A stretch of 64,000 bases of DNA, taken from Paenibacillus mendelii. Lineage in GTDB: Bacteria; Bacillota; Bacilli; Paenibacillales; Paenibacillaceae. Position 1 is the stretch's first letter; each line of letters begins with the position of its first letter. The notes under the pieces are model-generated. The model was not told where the DNA came from and made no database searches. It saw only the letters and a list, made by a program, of their open reading frames with translations. The translations under genes and the position numbers were made by a program. The DNA is taken from positions 104,412-168,411 of the forward strand of contig NZ_JANHOF010000002.1 of NCBI RefSeq assembly GCF_024498075.1. The letters run 5' to 3'. This document shows positions 55,970 through 64,000 of this stretch, piece after piece.

Positions 55970-57415
55970 ATGCACCAGGATGAAATCAAGGCGCTGGAGA
56001 GGGCCATCGATGAGATAACGGAAGTCGCCGTAGGATTCGGTCTCGATTTCTACCCGATGCGGTATGAGATATGTCCGGCAGATATTATTTACACCTTCGG
56101 CGCATATGGCATGCCGACCCGTTTCAGCCACTGGAGCTTCGGGAAAACGTTCAACCGGATGAAAATGCAGTATGATTTTGGCCTCAGCAAAATCTATGAG
56201 CTCGTCATCAATTCCAATCCGTGCTACGCGTTCCTGCTCGACGGCAACTCGCTCATCCAGAACAAGCTCATCGTCGCTCACGTGCTCGCGCATTGCGACT
56301 TCTTCAAGAACAACGCACGCTTCGGCGGTTCCAACCGCAATATGGTTGAGAGCATGGCCGCTACCGCGGAGCGGATCAGCCAATATGAGATGGATCATGG
56401 CAACGAAGAGGTTGAGAAATTCATCGATGCGATCCTGGCCATTCAGGAGCATGTCGATCCGACGCTCATTAAGCCCTACCAGCTGGACAAAACACGCTAT
56501 ATCGAGCTGTTGACCAAGGAGCAGAACCGTTCGTCGCAGGCCCCTCTCAAAACCGGCTATGAGGATGTTTGGGACTTGGAGGCAGATCCGGAGGCCGAAG
56601 AGGCTGAACGCAAGAAAGCTGCCGAGTCCAAGCGCTTTCCGCCGAAGCCTGAGAAGGACCTGGTCTGGTTTATCGAGGAGTATTCCCCGAATCTAACCGA
56701 GTGGCAGCGGGATATCCTATCCATGCTGCGCGACGAGATGCTCTATTTCTGGCCGCAAATCGAGACGAAAATCATGAACGAAGGCTGGGCCTCCTACTGG
56801 CATCAGCGCATCATCCGCGAGCTTGACCTGACCAGCGAGGAGACGATCGAATTCGCGAAGCTGAATTCATCTGTCGTGCAGCCTTCGCGCCACAGCTTGA
56901 ACCCCTACTATCTCGGCCTCAAAATCTTCGAGGACATCGAGCGGCGCTGGGATAAGCCGACGAAGGAAGAACAGGAGCGGCTCGGACGCCAGCCGGGACT
57001 TGGGCGGGATAAAATATTCGAGGTGCGCGAATTGGATTCCGACATCTCCTTCCTGCGCAATTATTTGACCAAGGAACTGGTAAGGGATCTAGACCTGTAC
57101 ATCTTCGAGAAGAAAGGCGCCGAATGGAAAATTACCGATAAAGGCTGGGAAAATATTCGGGAGCAGCTCGTCTACTCCCGCGTCAACGGCGGCTTTCCAA
57201 GCATTGTCGTAGCCGATGGCGATCACAACCGGGTCGGTGAGCTGTATTTGACCCATCAATTCGAAGGCGTGGAGCTGGATTTGAAATACGTGGAGCGAAC
57301 GCTGCCTTATGTCGTACAGCTGTGGGGCAAGTCCGTGCATCTGGAAACCTATGTCGAGGATAAGAAAATCGTCTTCAGCTGCGACGGGAAGAAAACGAGC
57401 CGGAAGTTTATTTGA
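55970..57415 (+). CDS. spoVR: Stage V sporulation protein R (SpoVR)
   Basis: SpoVR is needed for normal spore cortex formation in Bacillus and is widely linked to DUF444 (yhbH) and PrkA genes. The 481-aa protein is full length and has the family features [39 protein letters not shown], the [35 protein letters not shown] segment with conserved histidines, and [13 protein letters not shown]. No membrane segment is seen. The ATG has GGGGGAAG upstream. The yhbH gene is 37 kb away in this window, so the usual partners are unlinked here. Confidence 0.97.
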   Translation: MHQDEIKALERAIDEITEVAVGFGLDFYPMRYEICPADIIYTFGAYGMPTRFSHWSFGKTFNRMKMQYDFGLSKIYELVINSNPCYAFLLDGNSLIQNKLIVAHVLAHCDFFKNNARFGGSNRNMVESMAATAERISQYEMDHGNEEVEKFIDAILAIQEHVDPTLIKPYQLDKTRYIELLTKEQNRSSQAPLKTGYEDVWDLEADPEAEEAERKKAAESKRFPPKPEKDLVWFIEEYSPNLTEWQRDILSMLRDEMLYFWPQIETKIMNEGWASYWHQRIIRELDLTSEETIEFAKLNSSVVQPSRHSLNPYYLGLKIFEDIERRWDKPTKEEQERLGRQPGLGRDKIFEVRELDSDISFLRNYLTKELVRDLDLYIFEKKGAEWKITDKGWENIREQLVYSRVNGGFPSIVVADGDHNRVGELYLTHQFEGVELDLKYVERTLPYVVQLWGKSVHLETYVEDKKIVFSCDGKKTSRKFI

Positions 57416-57559
57416 TACCTGTTTCTGCCGCAAGGACAACATCGTCATCTTTATTCCCGTTTAACTATTAGCCCAATTGCTGTTTCAGTTTCCGGCAGGA
57501 AGGTTATGGTATACGTAAATAGGGAGGAAACCCTCCCGGAACGAAGAGGTGAACAGACA

Positions 57560-57910
57560 ATGCAGTTTTTGCTTATTGTCATTGGTGTCGCGGTGCTCTT
57601 GTTCCTTGTTGCCATGATGTTCCGGTCGAGCCGATGGAAGACGATTCTATCCGCGCCGTCCGGAGAAAAGTCAGATGAACTGCAGGATAAGCATGCTTAT
57701 TTGCATAATAAAGGCGTACGCTGCCGGGTTCGCGCCGAGGAAGGCCAGCCAGTATCGGGCATCGCCGGAGGAGCAAATTACGGAGCTTCGGGCTCTAACC
57801 GCAGCAACAGCTTGAAGCTTCAGGTGCATCAGGAAGATATGCGCAAGGCCGCTGAAGCCTTGGAGGATTTCGACCGCGAGCGTTACACTACGCATACACC
57901 AATCGTATAA
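57560..57910 (+). CDS. Small membrane-anchored hypothetical protein
   Basis: A 116-aa protein. Residues 2-21 form one membrane segment (MQFLLIVIGVAVLLFLVAMMF). The soluble part includes LHNKGVRCRVRAE, a Gly/Ser-rich loop (SGIAGGANYGASGSNRSNS) and KLQVHQEDMRKAAEALEDFD. The last part resembles DUF2007-type small domains, but weakly. The function is unknown. I chose the ATG at 57560 with GAGGTGAAC upstream over an earlier in-frame ATG at 57506. It is a single gene ending at a strong terminator. Confidence 0.8.
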   Translation: MQFLLIVIGVAVLLFLVAMMFRSSRWKTILSAPSGEKSDELQDKHAYLHNKGVRCRVRAEEGQPVSGIAGGANYGASGSNRSNSLKLQVHQEDMRKAAEALEDFDRERYTTHTPIV

Positions 57911-57918
57911 TGAGTCAT

Positions 57919-57965
57919 ACAAAGATCGCCTGCCGGCCAAGAGGTCCGGTCAGGCGATCTTTGTA
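57919..57965 (+). terminator. Terminator after the small membrane protein gene
   Basis: ACAAAGATCGCCTG-CCGG pairs with CCGG-CAGGCGATCTTTGT, starting 8 bases after the stop. Confidence 0.88.
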
Positions 57966-57986
57966 GTCCTGGTCTTACCAGAGAAC

Positions 57987-58024
57987 AAAAGGGCATCCCG
58001 CCACGCTGCGGGGATGCCCTTTCA
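57987..58024 (-). terminator. Terminator of the globin-coupled transducer gene
   Basis: A 13-bp perfect stem, AAAAGGGCATCCC / GGGATGCCCTTTT; on the minus strand it ends in TTTTGTTC. It lies 17 bases past the transducer stop. Confidence 0.88.
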
Positions 58025-58040
58025 CTAGTACAGCTTCATG

Positions 58041-59042
58041 CTAATCATTAAGCTGTTTCAAATCATTAGTGACTTTCTCAATCGTCGTGACGAACGCCGC
58101 GAGCTCTTCCGATCTTGCCGCCTGCTCACGCGCTTGAATGGAAGACTCTTCGGATTCCTTGCGTACGACCGTGACCTTCTCCTCAATCTGCTCAAGCCGA
58201 TCCTGAATAGAAGACATCGCCTCTCGCGAAGACGCGGCAAGCTTCCGGACTTCATTAGCCACGAATTCAAAGCCGCGGCCGTGCTCCCCTGCTCTTGCCG
58301 CTTCAATTGCAGCGTTAAGTCCAAGCAAATGGGTCTGATCCGCAACGTTCCGAATGAGCGTCCCAACCTCGCCGATGTTCTCGACGTCGGTCATGAGCTC
58401 GCCGAGCATCCGGTTGGAATGATCCTGCGATTCCGCCGTCAAGACAGCCGAATCCGCCATCGTCTTGGCACTTTCCTCTAGATCCACGATCATGCCCGCC
58501 AGCTCCTGTACCGCCTGGGTCACAGAGCTTAGCATATTCTGCCTGGAGTCTGCCAAATGCTGCACATGCTCCTGCTCAAGCTTCTGATAAGCCTCCAGCA
58601 CAAGCTGGGAGTCATAATTAAACATTTTGGAAAGGGCAAGAATGATATGCTGCCAACGATCAGGCATCATCCGCTTAAACACTTGGGTTGCCAGATCTAA
58701 ATAGATGGCATAAGACCCGAGATACCAATCCGTATTCAAGCCAATCTTCGAATGGACGACGCCTACACGAACCCGATTTTCAATAAATTGTTCATCAATT
58801 TTACCTTCCGTGAGGGACATCCAATACACGCGCATCGTTTCCTTCAGCCGGTCGATACTACTGAATTTATTAATAATGGCAAAAAGCTCAGATTCCTTGC
58901 CAATCCGTCCATAGAAACGGTCCACAACCTCGCTTGCGACCTGGTCGAATATTTCCCGGTTACTGCTTAAGAGCGATAGATCATCATCTGTAATCCCTAT
59001 AAAATCGAGCTGCCTCTTTCTTTCTGGCGAAACCTGAATCAT
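58041..59042 (-). CDS. Globin-coupled methyl-accepting chemotaxis protein (HemAT-like)
   Basis: A soluble oxygen or redox transducer. Residues about 10-165 are a protoglobin sensor with the proximal haem ligand H97 in [10 protein letters not shown]. Residues about 175-333 are the chemotaxis signalling domain, with the conserved hairpin [31 protein letters not shown]. At 333 aa it is shorter than Bacillus subtilis HemAT (about 430), with a truncated signalling coiled coil and no membrane segment. It probably signals to a CheA encoded elsewhere, or to another output. The start ATG has GGGGG upstream. It is a single gene. Confidence 0.92.
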   Translation of the reverse strand: MIQVSPERKRQLDFIGITDDDLSLLSSNREIFDQVASEVVDRFYGRIGKESELFAIINKFSSIDRLKETMRVYWMSLTEGKIDEQFIENRVRVGVVHSKIGLNTDWYLGSYAIYLDLATQVFKRMMPDRWQHIILALSKMFNYDSQLVLEAYQKLEQEHVQHLADSRQNMLSSVTQAVQELAGMIVDLEESAKTMADSAVLTAESQDHSNRMLGELMTDVENIGEVGTLIRNVADQTHLLGLNAAIEAARAGEHGRGFEFVANEVRKLAASSREAMSSIQDRLEQIEEKVTVVRKESEESSIQAREQAARSEELAAFVTTIEKVTNDLKQLND

Positions 59043-59119
59043 GCTGCTTTCCCCCTAGGTCGATATCAAAGGTGACAAACCTTGTATGATTATATCATCG
59101 ACTTTCCGAGGTGAAAAAT

Positions 59120-59878
59120 TTACCTTTTCGTTGCGGTTACCCGAATTCGTTCATAATCTAAGATCCATTCCCCGTCTTGATAGAGTTTGGTTTGCTTCAA
59201 TCTGCGCTCGGTACCGTCGATGACTTCACCGCGGCAAGCCTCATCTAAGGGGGTCAGCAGTCCATTGGCAAACGTATCGAGCCATATGCGAAGTCCCTCT
59301 TCTCCTCCCGTTAGCGGAGTCGGCCTCTCTATGCGTTCTGCCATTCGTACCGATAATCCATGACGTTCAAGAAGAGAGGTGTATTCGCCGATTGTTGGAA
59401 AATACCACGGGATACGGAGCAGCTCCAGCACTCCCGCGCTATGAAAGGATTCCTCAAGCGCCCGCCTGACCTCAGCGATGTTGCCCGCGGCTCCGAACTC
59501 CGCCGAAAACCGACCGCCATAGCGCAGCGAGCCAGCAATGCTCGCCGCCGTCGATTCCGCGTCGGTCATCCAATGCAGTGCTGCATTGCTCATAACCGCG
59601 TCTACTTGCGTCTCTGACCGGTACCTTTGCCCATCTGCTACGAAGGCAACAGCCGGATACTTCTGCTGCGCCTTCGCAATCATGGAAGCAGAGGCGTCAA
59701 TCCCCGTCACAATGGCCCCCTGCTGGGCCAGCTGATCGGCCAAATCCCCTGTGCCGCAGCCCCAATCGATAATTCGCTCACCCGGCTTCGCCGCAACCAG
59801 ATCCAAGACCCCTACGCCGTACTTGGAGACAAAGCTCATCGCCTGATCATATAATCCCGCTTCCCATCGTTGTTCCAT
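59120..59878 (-). CDS. SAM-dependent methyltransferase
   Basis: A 252-aa class I methyltransferase. Motif I is IIDWGCGTGDLADQLA, the acidic residue after strand 2 lies in VTGIDASASMI, and motif IV is VDAVMSNAALHWM. The layout resembles trans-aconitate or malonyl-ACP methyltransferases; the substrate is not known. The ATG has AAGGAGG upstream. It is a single gene with no clear link to its neighbours. Confidence 0.9.
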   Translation of the reverse strand: MEQRWEAGLYDQAMSFVSKYGVGVLDLVAAKPGERIIDWGCGTGDLADQLAQQGAIVTGIDASASMIAKAQQKYPAVAFVADGQRYRSETQVDAVMSNAALHWMTDAESTAASIAGSLRYGGRFSAEFGAAGNIAEVRRALEESFHSAGVLELLRIPWYFPTIGEYTSLLERHGLSVRMAERIERPTPLTGGEEGLRIWLDTFANGLLTPLDEACRGEVIDGTERRLKQTKLYQDGEWILDYERIRVTATKR

Positions 59879-60059
59879 CTTCTCGTCCTCCTTCGGAATC
59901 AGCTTCTGCTATGGTTATAGCATGAAAGATCAAATCGACGGAAATATATAAAGCTAATATCGATTATAGATATTACCTATTAATGAGACTTCGTTTTTCT
60001 TATTCCCGCAATTGGCGCGTAACCAACATGGCCGTTACGCGCCATCGTGCAGCTCCTGG

Positions 60060-60485
60060 CTACGCAGGAAGAGACATCTCCGACCACGAACAGCAACCCC
60101 TCGACTCACCTGACTTGGCAGCAGCATAATAGTCCTGCTTCTCGCTCTCCGATTCTCGGATCAGATGGCTCACCTTATAGCTGTTCGCTCCCGATACCGT
60201 TGCATATAAGCCTCCGCGGTTGGCCCCCTCCTCGTCATAATACAGCTTCCTCGCCATCGGATCGAATGAAACCGCCTTATTCAGATTGGCAATCACATTA
60301 CGGTCCACCTGCTCAAAACCATAGGATTCGAACGCCTGCAGCAGCTGCGCTGCCGTAATCGGCAAACGATAGCTCCCTTCACCGGTTACAAACTCCGGAC
60401 CATGCTTCATTGTCATCATCAGCAGTACATCCCGAACTTGAATAACACATGGATTTCCGTTCCTATCCAATACAACCATATGCAT
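60060..60485 (-). CDS. Stand-alone LytTR-like DNA-binding protein
   Basis: A 141-aa protein. Residues about 40-110 follow the LytTR pattern: YRLPITAAQLLQAFESYGFEQVDRNVIANLNKAVSF, then DPMARKLYYDEEG and GLYATVSGANSYKVSHLI. LytTR domains bind direct repeats in promoters and usually follow a receiver domain, which is absent here. The C-terminal tail (residues about 118-141) is Ser/Cys-containing and not recognised. The ATG at 60485 has GGAGGGG upstream. It is a single gene. The call is moderate because LytTR domains are short and divergent. Confidence 0.65.
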   Translation of the reverse strand: MHMVVLDRNGNPCVIQVRDVLLMMTMKHGPEFVTGEGSYRLPITAAQLLQAFESYGFEQVDRNVIANLNKAVSFDPMARKLYYDEEGANRGGLYATVSGANSYKVSHLIRESESEKQDYYAAAKSGESRGCCSWSEMSLPA

Positions 60486-60561
60486 CAAAACCCCTCCATA
60501 ATAAGAACATATGTTCTATAATACCACACTCTTCTGTATGAAGGCTATTATTGGGATAATG

Positions 60562-60598
60562 AAAAGCTGCCGCAGCGTTTGGTACGCCTCGGCAGCTT
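60562..60598 (-). terminator. Terminator of the araL-araM unit
   Basis: AAGCTGCCG-GCGT pairs with ACGC-CGGCAGCTT, followed on the minus strand by TTCATTATCC, 65 bases after the araM stop. Confidence 0.65.
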
Positions 60599-60663
60599 GT
60601 CAACTTCTTTGGTATGTCTATCTTGTAACGAATCGATCAAAATAATAATGCTAACTCCTCTTA

Positions 60664-61839
60664 TTACGATTTCATGGATTCGTTGTATGCCCTCAGCAGC
60701 GTGTATCGATTCGGCCGGATATGATGCGCTTCCCGCAAGCTGCGCATCAGAAGCTCTTCGTCGATTCCAAGTTTCGCCGGATAATCGGGTCCTCCGACCT
60801 TGCGCAGCAGGCTGCTAATCTCATGCTCATCCGGCAGCTGGCCGATTTCATGTACAATCTTCGCCTGCTCGGTCCCAAAGACGGATGGCAGCTGCTCTGC
60901 CGCAAGCCGATGGTACAGCTTAGCGATTTCCGCACAAGCCACACCGACCTTAGCGCCATGCAGCAGCTGCCGGCGGCCAAGCTTCAGATACTCCATCTCC
61001 CAATAGTGCGAGAGATGATGCTCCGCTCCAGAGGCGGAATGCGATTGCCCAAACAGCAGCATGGCGAAGCCTGACTCCAGCAAAGCTCCGGTCAGGATCC
61101 GAATACCCGTGGTGCTGCGTGCTGCGATTTCATCGACATTATCGATACATCGCTGAAGCGCATTCCAGGTCAGCTCTGCTACGAGAGGCGAGTAGGGCTC
61201 GCCCCCGGCCAGGCTGCCGAATTTCCAATCCAACAAGGACGTATATTTGCCGAGCATATCGCCAAAACCCGCCGCAACGAGCTCGGACGGCGCATGGGTC
61301 AGAATATCCAGATCCGCGAAGATCGCGTCCGGTCCAATCGATGGGATTGTAATTTTCTCGCCTCGTACGATGACCGGTGCGCCTTTAGAATTAAATCCAT
61401 CGACGGAAGGCGCCGTAGGCACCGATAAAAACGGAATGCCCGTCGTATAAGCGGCGAACCTCGCGATATCATGCAGGGTACCGGAGCCAGCCGCGATAAC
61501 GACCTCCGAAGCATGCAGCCGAATATCAAGCAGAAGCTGGATCAACGATACTTCGTCCGCAATGACATCCCCATTCGGGTTAGGTTTAATAATCGTCGAA
61601 TGCGCATGGATGCCTGATTCTATTATGGATGCGATTAAGGCGCTGCCGGCAATCTCATATGTGATGCTGTCCGAAACGACCGATACTTGCCGATAATTCA
61701 TCTCTGTCAGATAAGGTGTTACTTCGCGAATCGCCCCAGATTCAATGCGGACAGGACCCATATCCAGCGCAGCCAGGTTTAGTCCTGCTTCCGCCGCCGC
61801 AACTGCTTGTTTCTTAATATTCGTTAAAATATCCGTCAC
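60664..61839 (-). CDS. araM: sn-glycerol-1-phosphate dehydrogenase AraM (EgsA)
   Basis: AraM reduces dihydroxyacetone phosphate to sn-glycerol-1-phosphate, the archaeal-type stereoisomer, used in Bacillus for heptaprenylglyceryl lipids. The 391-aa protein has the nucleotide region VIAAGSGTLHDIARFAAY, VPTAPSVDGFNSKGAPV and metal-ligand histidines in SASGAEHHLSHYWE and LLHGAKVGV. The start is GTG at 61839 with GAGGAG upstream, overlapping the araL stop as GTGA. As in Bacillus subtilis, it follows araL, but the arabinose genes are missing here. Confidence 0.94.
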   Translation of the reverse strand: MTDILTNIKKQAVAAAEAGLNLAALDMGPVRIESGAIREVTPYLTEMNYRQVSVVSDSITYEIAGSALIASIIESGIHAHSTIIKPNPNGDVIADEVSLIQLLLDIRLHASEVVIAAGSGTLHDIARFAAYTTGIPFLSVPTAPSVDGFNSKGAPVIVRGEKITIPSIGPDAIFADLDILTHAPSELVAAGFGDMLGKYTSLLDWKFGSLAGGEPYSPLVAELTWNALQRCIDNVDEIAARSTTGIRILTGALLESGFAMLLFGQSHSASGAEHHLSHYWEMEYLKLGRRQLLHGAKVGVACAEIAKLYHRLAAEQLPSVFGTEQAKIVHEIGQLPDEHEISSLLRKVGGPDYPAKLGIDEELLMRSLREAHHIRPNRYTLLRAYNESMKS

Positions 61840-62639
61840 GCGATCTCCTCATTTCGGCTCAATAGCATTTTCAAATCACCGATGGATTCCCAGACACAAT
61901 CCGGCTTATCCATCACCGCATCAAGCTCATCACGGGTAACTGAACCGCTGAGAACAAGCGCAGTCCTTATTCCGGAACGCTTCCCAAGGCGAATATCGGA
62001 CATTAAGCTGTCGCCTATAATCATACAACGCTCCGGCGGCAGACCCAGCACGCTGAGCGCCGCTTCGGACATATGTGCCGATGGCTTGCCGATGACGACC
62101 TCCACTTCTTGTCCGGTCGATGCCACGATAGCGCCGATCATACCGGCCACATCGATGGAGTCCCCCTCATCCCCGGGGAAGGTCTTATCATCATTCGTCG
62201 CGATTATCCTTGCCCCGTTCCGGACGGCTTTGAAGGCCTGATTCAGTTCTCTGTAGGTAAGCGTCTCATGCAGCGTGATCACAACCCAATCCGCCTCTTC
62301 CGGTTTCTCCGCCAGCTGCACGCCAGCTGCCGCCAGTTCATCCCGCAGGCCCGGATCGCCGAGCGCCCATGCCTTACAGCCGGGATGGCGCTGCATCAAA
62401 TATCGCGCTGTCACCGTGGACGATAAAATGATTTCATCCTCGGGCACATGAATGTGCATCGCTGCCAATTTATCGCGGCACATCGCTCTGGATATGTTCC
62501 CGCGGTTGCTTAAGAATACGATTCGCTTGCCGATCGAACGCAGATAGTCAATCGTTTCCCCGGCACCTGCAATCGCTGTCGCTCCCTTGTATACCGTCCC
62601 ATCCAAATCGATAATAAATCCGTCTATCGTATTCAGCAT
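61836..62639 (-). CDS. araL: HAD-family sugar phosphatase, AraL/NagD type
   Basis: A 267-aa HAD phosphatase of the NagD/AraL group. The nucleophile motif is DLDGTVYKG (D11, D13), motif II is VFLSNRGN, motif III includes VVIGKPSAHM and motif IV is IIGDSLMSDI. Bacillus AraL acts on several sugar phosphates and may detoxify them. Here it could remove phosphate from glycerol-1-phosphate or related products of the coupled AraM. The start ATG has GAGGAGC upstream. It is the first gene of the araL-araM pair. Confidence 0.92.
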   Translation of the reverse strand: MLNTIDGFIIDLDGTVYKGATAIAGAGETIDYLRSIGKRIVFLSNRGNISRAMCRDKLAAMHIHVPEDEIILSSTVTARYLMQRHPGCKAWALGDPGLRDELAAAGVQLAEKPEEADWVVITLHETLTYRELNQAFKAVRNGARIIATNDDKTFPGDEGDSIDVAGMIGAIVASTGQEVEVVIGKPSAHMSEAALSVLGLPPERCMIIGDSLMSDIRLGKRSGIRTALVLSGSVTRDELDAVMDKPDCVWESIGDLKMLLSRNEEIA

Positions 62640-62718
62640 CGTTATCTGCTCCTCGCTTGCTTTGTGCCTTATTCTATTCTTATATTTTCCTCCCGTTTTT
62701 CTTTATTTGTCAACCTTT

Positions 62719-62764
62719 GTTTATTTTTATTGACGTTTATATTCGTTTATATATGAACGTTTAT
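62719..62764. promoter_or_regulatory. GTTTAT direct repeats upstream of araL
   Basis: The word GTTTAT occurs in the same orientation at 62719, 62735, 62745 and 62759, three times as CGTTTAT. It lies between the DeoR-type regulator gene and araL. DeoR-family proteins often bind short direct repeats. The word also appears, reversed, at 63614-63619 ahead of the regulator gene, which suggests autoregulation. Confidence 0.45.
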
Positions 62765-62797
62765 TTGTTGTTACATACTGTCTGTTTCGGCACTCGC

Positions 62798-63565
62798 CTA
62801 TTTGCCGGCAATGATGATTTCCATACCGCTCAGCTGGCGCAGAAACTCCTTGTCAGCCTTTGAATCCGTTATTAGGGTATGAATCCCTCTAGCCTGCACC
62901 GAGGTCGCAATCGATCTTCGCCCAAGCTTCGTATAGTCGACAAGCGCGACCGTCTTGGTTGCATTCGCGGCCATCAGCTTCTTTAATTCGGCCTCGTACA
63001 AGCTGAAATCCGTCATTCCTTCTCCCAAGCTGAACCCTTCGGATGATGTGAAGAAGACATCGGCATGAATATCCTCCAGCATGGATTTACCCAGCACGCC
63101 TTCAACCGTTCTTGATCCGGAACGAAGGATGCCTCCGATCAGAATAACGTTGATTCGCGGATTCTGATTGAGGATCATCGCGGCTTCCAGCCCATTCGTA
63201 ACCACCGTCAAGAAATCGTAATCGATCAGCGATTTGGCCAGCTGCAGTACCGTTGAGCTCGCATCAAGAATGACGCACTGCCCTTTCGTCACCAGCTCAG
63301 CCGCTTTCTTCCCGATAACGGCCTTCTCTTCGGCATTCAGCTCGCCGCGGGATGGATAGCGATCCACAGTGTAGGCCGACTTCGATTTTACCGGCACTGC
63401 GCCCCCGTGGGTTCGTTCAAGCAAGCCTTCATCCTCCAGAATCTTCAGATCCGTCCGGAGCGTCCCCTCCGATACCTGAAGCTCGCGCGCCAGCTCCTTG
63501 ACAACGATTTGTTCCTGCTGCTGAAGCAGCTGTACGATCTTCTCCCGCCGATTAGCTGCAAACAA
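62798..63565 (-). CDS. DeoR family transcriptional regulator
   Basis: A 255-aa regulator. The N-terminal helix-turn-helix is KIVQLLQQQEQIVVKELARELQVSEGTLRTDLKIL, with the DeoR signature EGLLERTHGGAVPV. The C-terminal sensor half (ILDASSTVLQLAKSL, VVTNGLEAAMIL, VALVDYTKLGR) binds a phosphorylated sugar in this family. I chose the TTG at 63565, with GAGGAGGCGG upstream, because it restores the usual family N-terminus (FAANRREKI). It sits upstream of araL-araM on the same strand and is its likely regulator. Confidence 0.92.
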   Translation of the reverse strand: MFAANRREKIVQLLQQQEQIVVKELARELQVSEGTLRTDLKILEDEGLLERTHGGAVPVKSKSAYTVDRYPSRGELNAEEKAVIGKKAAELVTKGQCVILDASSTVLQLAKSLIDYDFLTVVTNGLEAAMILNQNPRINVILIGGILRSGSRTVEGVLGKSMLEDIHADVFFTSSEGFSLGEGMTDFSLYEAELKKLMAANATKTVALVDYTKLGRRSIATSVQARGIHTLITDSKADKEFLRQLSGMEIIIAGK

Positions 63566-63705
63566 AGTATCCGCCTCCTCTTTATATATACTATTATATA
63601 GTAACAAACGACGATAAACATCAATAAAAGACAATAAAAAAACAGCCGCTCGGATGTTTGGGTGAATGCCCGTCCGGGCTAACCAAGCTGCAATGTTAAA
63701 ATGCT

Positions 63706-64000
63706 GCGTTATAGCTCTCCCTTTCTGGTCTTACAGCACCTGAAAACCGACGGGTGATGCACGCCCCGAAGCTGTAACGGTAGAATATGGCGTTACAGCT
63801 CACCCTCATCGCGATTGGCGAGTCTGTAACGCCCTTTTCTGGTCTTACAGCACCTGAAAACCGACGGGTGATGCAAACCCCGGCGCTGTAACGGTAAAAT
63901 ATGGCGTTACAGCTCACCCTCATCGCGATTGGCGAGTCTGTAACGCCCTTTTCTGGTCTTACAGCACCAGATAACCGAAGGATGATGCAAGCCTCGGCGC
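63706..64000. repeat. 114-bp tandem repeat running off the right edge
   Basis: Units start at 63706 (84 bases, with a 30-base deletion), 63790 (114 bases) and 63904 (cut by the window end). Each holds GCTGTAACG and CGTTACAGC as an inverted repeat around about 11 bases at the unit junction, and a second CTGTAA / TTACAG pair inside. Copies 2 and 3 are nearly identical except near the end of the window. Because 114 is a multiple of three, minus-strand frames stay open across copies, but no ribosome site or recognisable protein is seen. I read it as a non-coding intergenic repeat. Confidence 0.88.

Noticed and set aside
63696..63923. A minus-strand frame encoding a repeated 38-residue peptide.
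   Set aside because: The 114-base period keeps any open frame open, so openness is not evidence. There is no ribosome site.

Overview
The window looks like a chromosomal segment of a spore-forming Firmicute of the Paenibacillaceae (Paenibacillus, Cohnella or a close relative). The reasons are the sufCDSUB order, spoVR and yhbH (DUF444), the many GGAGG-type ribosome sites with frequent GTG/TTG starts, a carbohydrate ABC locus with DUF4855, DUF5696 and NHL-Yip1 proteins, and several AraC-type regulators. The genus is inferred from family content only. I found no rRNA, tRNA, CRISPR array, prophage or intact insertion sequence.

Layout. 1-3.3 kb: molybdenum cofactor genes, with moaA divergent from a moaD-moaE fusion and a moeB/thiF-type E1 enzyme, and a three-copy 65-bp hairpin repeat between the last two. 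3.5-6 kb: an HD-GYP protein and a cell-surface or exosporium collagen-like protein. 6.5-11.7 kb: the sufCDSUB iron-sulfur operon under a promoter covered by a Fur-like site. 11.9-18.5 kb: housekeeping genes (DUF1802, mtnK-mtnA methionine salvage, YunC-like, DUF423, yhbH). 18.5-23 kb: nucleoside hydrolase, ribokinase, an AraC regulator and an MFS transporter. 23-24.3 kb: a DUF2167 membrane protein.

24.4-40.7 kb is the most distinctive part: about 16 kb on one strand with two pairs of sugar ABC permeases, a 471-aa lipoprotein binding protein, a 962-aa membrane-anchored binding protein with two carbohydrate-binding-like modules, an NHL-propeller/TPR/Yip1 membrane protein, a DUF5696 protein, nanE, a secreted DUF4855 protein and an AraC regulator. 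There is no ABC ATPase, so a shared MsmX-type ATPase is presumably used.

41-43.9 kb: a GntR/FCD regulator and a phytanoyl-CoA dioxygenase-type oxygenase face each other across an intergenic region holding two copies of one palindrome, each just downstream of a recognisable promoter. 44-50.3 kb: a tightly coupled catabolic operon (ThuA-like, zinc dehydrogenase, three xylose-isomerase-like TIM barrels, an alpha/beta hydrolase) divergent from an AraC regulator. 50.6-55.2 kb: a decayed IS630-type transposase tail and two glycosyl-hydrolase-like (GHL10) proteins, one with four repeat modules. 55.2-60.5 kb: a small membrane-protein gene split by an in-frame TAG, spoVR, a small membrane protein, a soluble globin-coupled chemotaxis transducer, a methyltransferase and a LytTR protein. 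60.6-63.6 kb: araL-araM with a DeoR regulator. The right end is a 114-bp tandem repeat running off the window.

Taken together, the window is a core-metabolism backbone interleaved with several self-contained sugar uptake and degradation islands, each with its own AraC, GntR or DeoR regulator.
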